Shown: positions 5,808 through 6,082 of the stretch, piece after piece
How positions within the stretch are numbered: position 1 is the first letter of the stretch
How the letters are laid out: each line of letters opens with the position of its first letter
Assembly (NCBI GenBank): GCA_903958285.1
Contig: CAJBSR010000188.1
Coordinates: forward strand, 1 to 6,082
Reading direction: 5' to 3'
Length of the DNA: 6,082 nucleotides
From: an uncultured Sphingomonadales bacterium
GTDB taxonomy: Bacteria; Pseudomonadota; Alphaproteobacteria; Sphingomonadales; Sphingomonadaceae
Translations under genes and position numbers: made by a program
Notes under the pieces: model-generated
Told to the model about the DNA's origin: nothing
The model's input: only the letters and a program-made list of their open reading frames with translations
Databases searched by the model: none

Positions 5808-6082
5808 TCTCAACTTGTGCGAACAGACATTTTGTCAGTCTGCGAGCTAGCTTGCAGCGACACGGGGTTGGATTAGCGGGATCAGATCCAACTCATCGGC
5901 CCCAAAGATGGTATTTATGCTGATGCTGATCCAGTTTTGCTTCGCCTAGCAGTGCGAAATCTCATAGACAACGCTCAGAAACATTTCATTCTCGACCAGA
6001 TGATTGATGTCGTGTTGAGGCTCGACGTTGCCCAATACGTAATCACGATCGCCGTCATTAATTCGCCAACGCAACCGTTCGA
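5808..6082 (+). pseudogene. Sensor histidine kinase fragment (ATP-binding domain), interrupted by TAG, runs off the window
   Basis: One forward frame, not bounded by a stop at the window end, encodes the start of a HATPase_c domain: QIQLIGPKDGIYADADPVLL followed by RLAVRNLIDNAQKHF. The D-P-V-L-L-R-L-A-x-R-N-L-I-D-N-A run (codons about 5919-5966) is the N-box of histidine kinases that binds ATP-Mg, and VVLRLDVAQYVITIAVINS follows as the usual strands. Upstream in the same frame LVRTDILSVCELACSDTGLD resembles the linker before the ATPase domain, but a TAG at 5874-5876 separates the two parts. No ATG, GTG or TTG restarts the frame before the N-box, and no phosphoacceptor His box (HELRTP-like) is visible upstream in any forward frame. 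It therefore looks like a decayed, 5'-truncated kinase. The left boundary is approximate. A sequencing error at the TAG is possible, especially near a contig end. Local GC is about 50%, lower than the neighbouring module. Confidence 0.65.
5867..5892. repeat. 7-base inverted repeat around the in-frame TAG of the kinase fragment
   Basis: GTTGGAT (5867-5873) and ATCCAAC (5886-5892) are perfect reverse complements separated by 12 bases. The TAG that breaks the kinase frame (5874-5876) is the first codon of the loop. The loop also contains part of GGATC-A-GATCC, a second small palindrome sharing the right arm. It may be chance, or mark the site where the frame was disturbed. Confidence 0.45.

Noticed and set aside
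5632..5850. Forward frame of 72 codons overlapping the kinase remnant
   Set aside because: It has no recognisable motif and no ribosome site, and it runs in a different frame from the clear histidine kinase sequence that follows.

Overview
Organism and source. The window looks like bacterial DNA from an alphaproteobacterium, most likely a sphingomonad. The basis is a TonB-dependent receptor with the plug signature and SusC-unrelated architecture common in Sphingomonadales, a small glycine-zipper envelope protein of a type common there, and moderately high GC. This is inference from protein style; there is no marker gene. The first 49 bases are not biological: they are an Illumina TruSeq P5-side adapter with an 8-base index, so position 50 is the real start of the insert and the window starts at a contig end.

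Layout. (1) 1-49 adapter. (2) 50-361 (+), the 3' part of a glycine-zipper envelope protein gene whose 5' end is lost at the adapter. (3) 570-1079 (+), a secreted DUF2846-like protein. (4) 1080-1392, a gene-poor, partly AT-rich stretch between convergent genes. (5) 1393-2295 (-), an alpha/beta hydrolase of the hormone-sensitive-lipase family. (6) 2300-4477 (-), a TonB-dependent outer-membrane receptor, directly upstream of the hydrolase in the same transcript. (7) 4478-4619, a divergent promoter region with an 8+8 inverted repeat and a third related half-site. (8) 4620-5576 (+), an AraC-family regulator. (9) About 5808-6082 (+), the ATP-binding part of a sensor histidine kinase, interrupted by an in-frame TAG and cut by the window end.

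How the genes fit together. Items 5-8 form a compact module. An AraC-type activator is divergently placed against a two-gene operon for an outer-membrane importer and an ester-hydrolysing enzyme. The simplest reading is substrate-induced import of an ester or lactone followed by hydrolysis, with the substrate unknown. The module is visibly more GC-rich (sampled lines 60-68%) than the right flank (222 of 442 bases, about 50%, over 5641-6082) and the gap on its left. With the decayed kinase next to it, this suggests the module is a discrete block in an accessory region. No insertion sequence, CRISPR array, tRNA or rRNA was seen.
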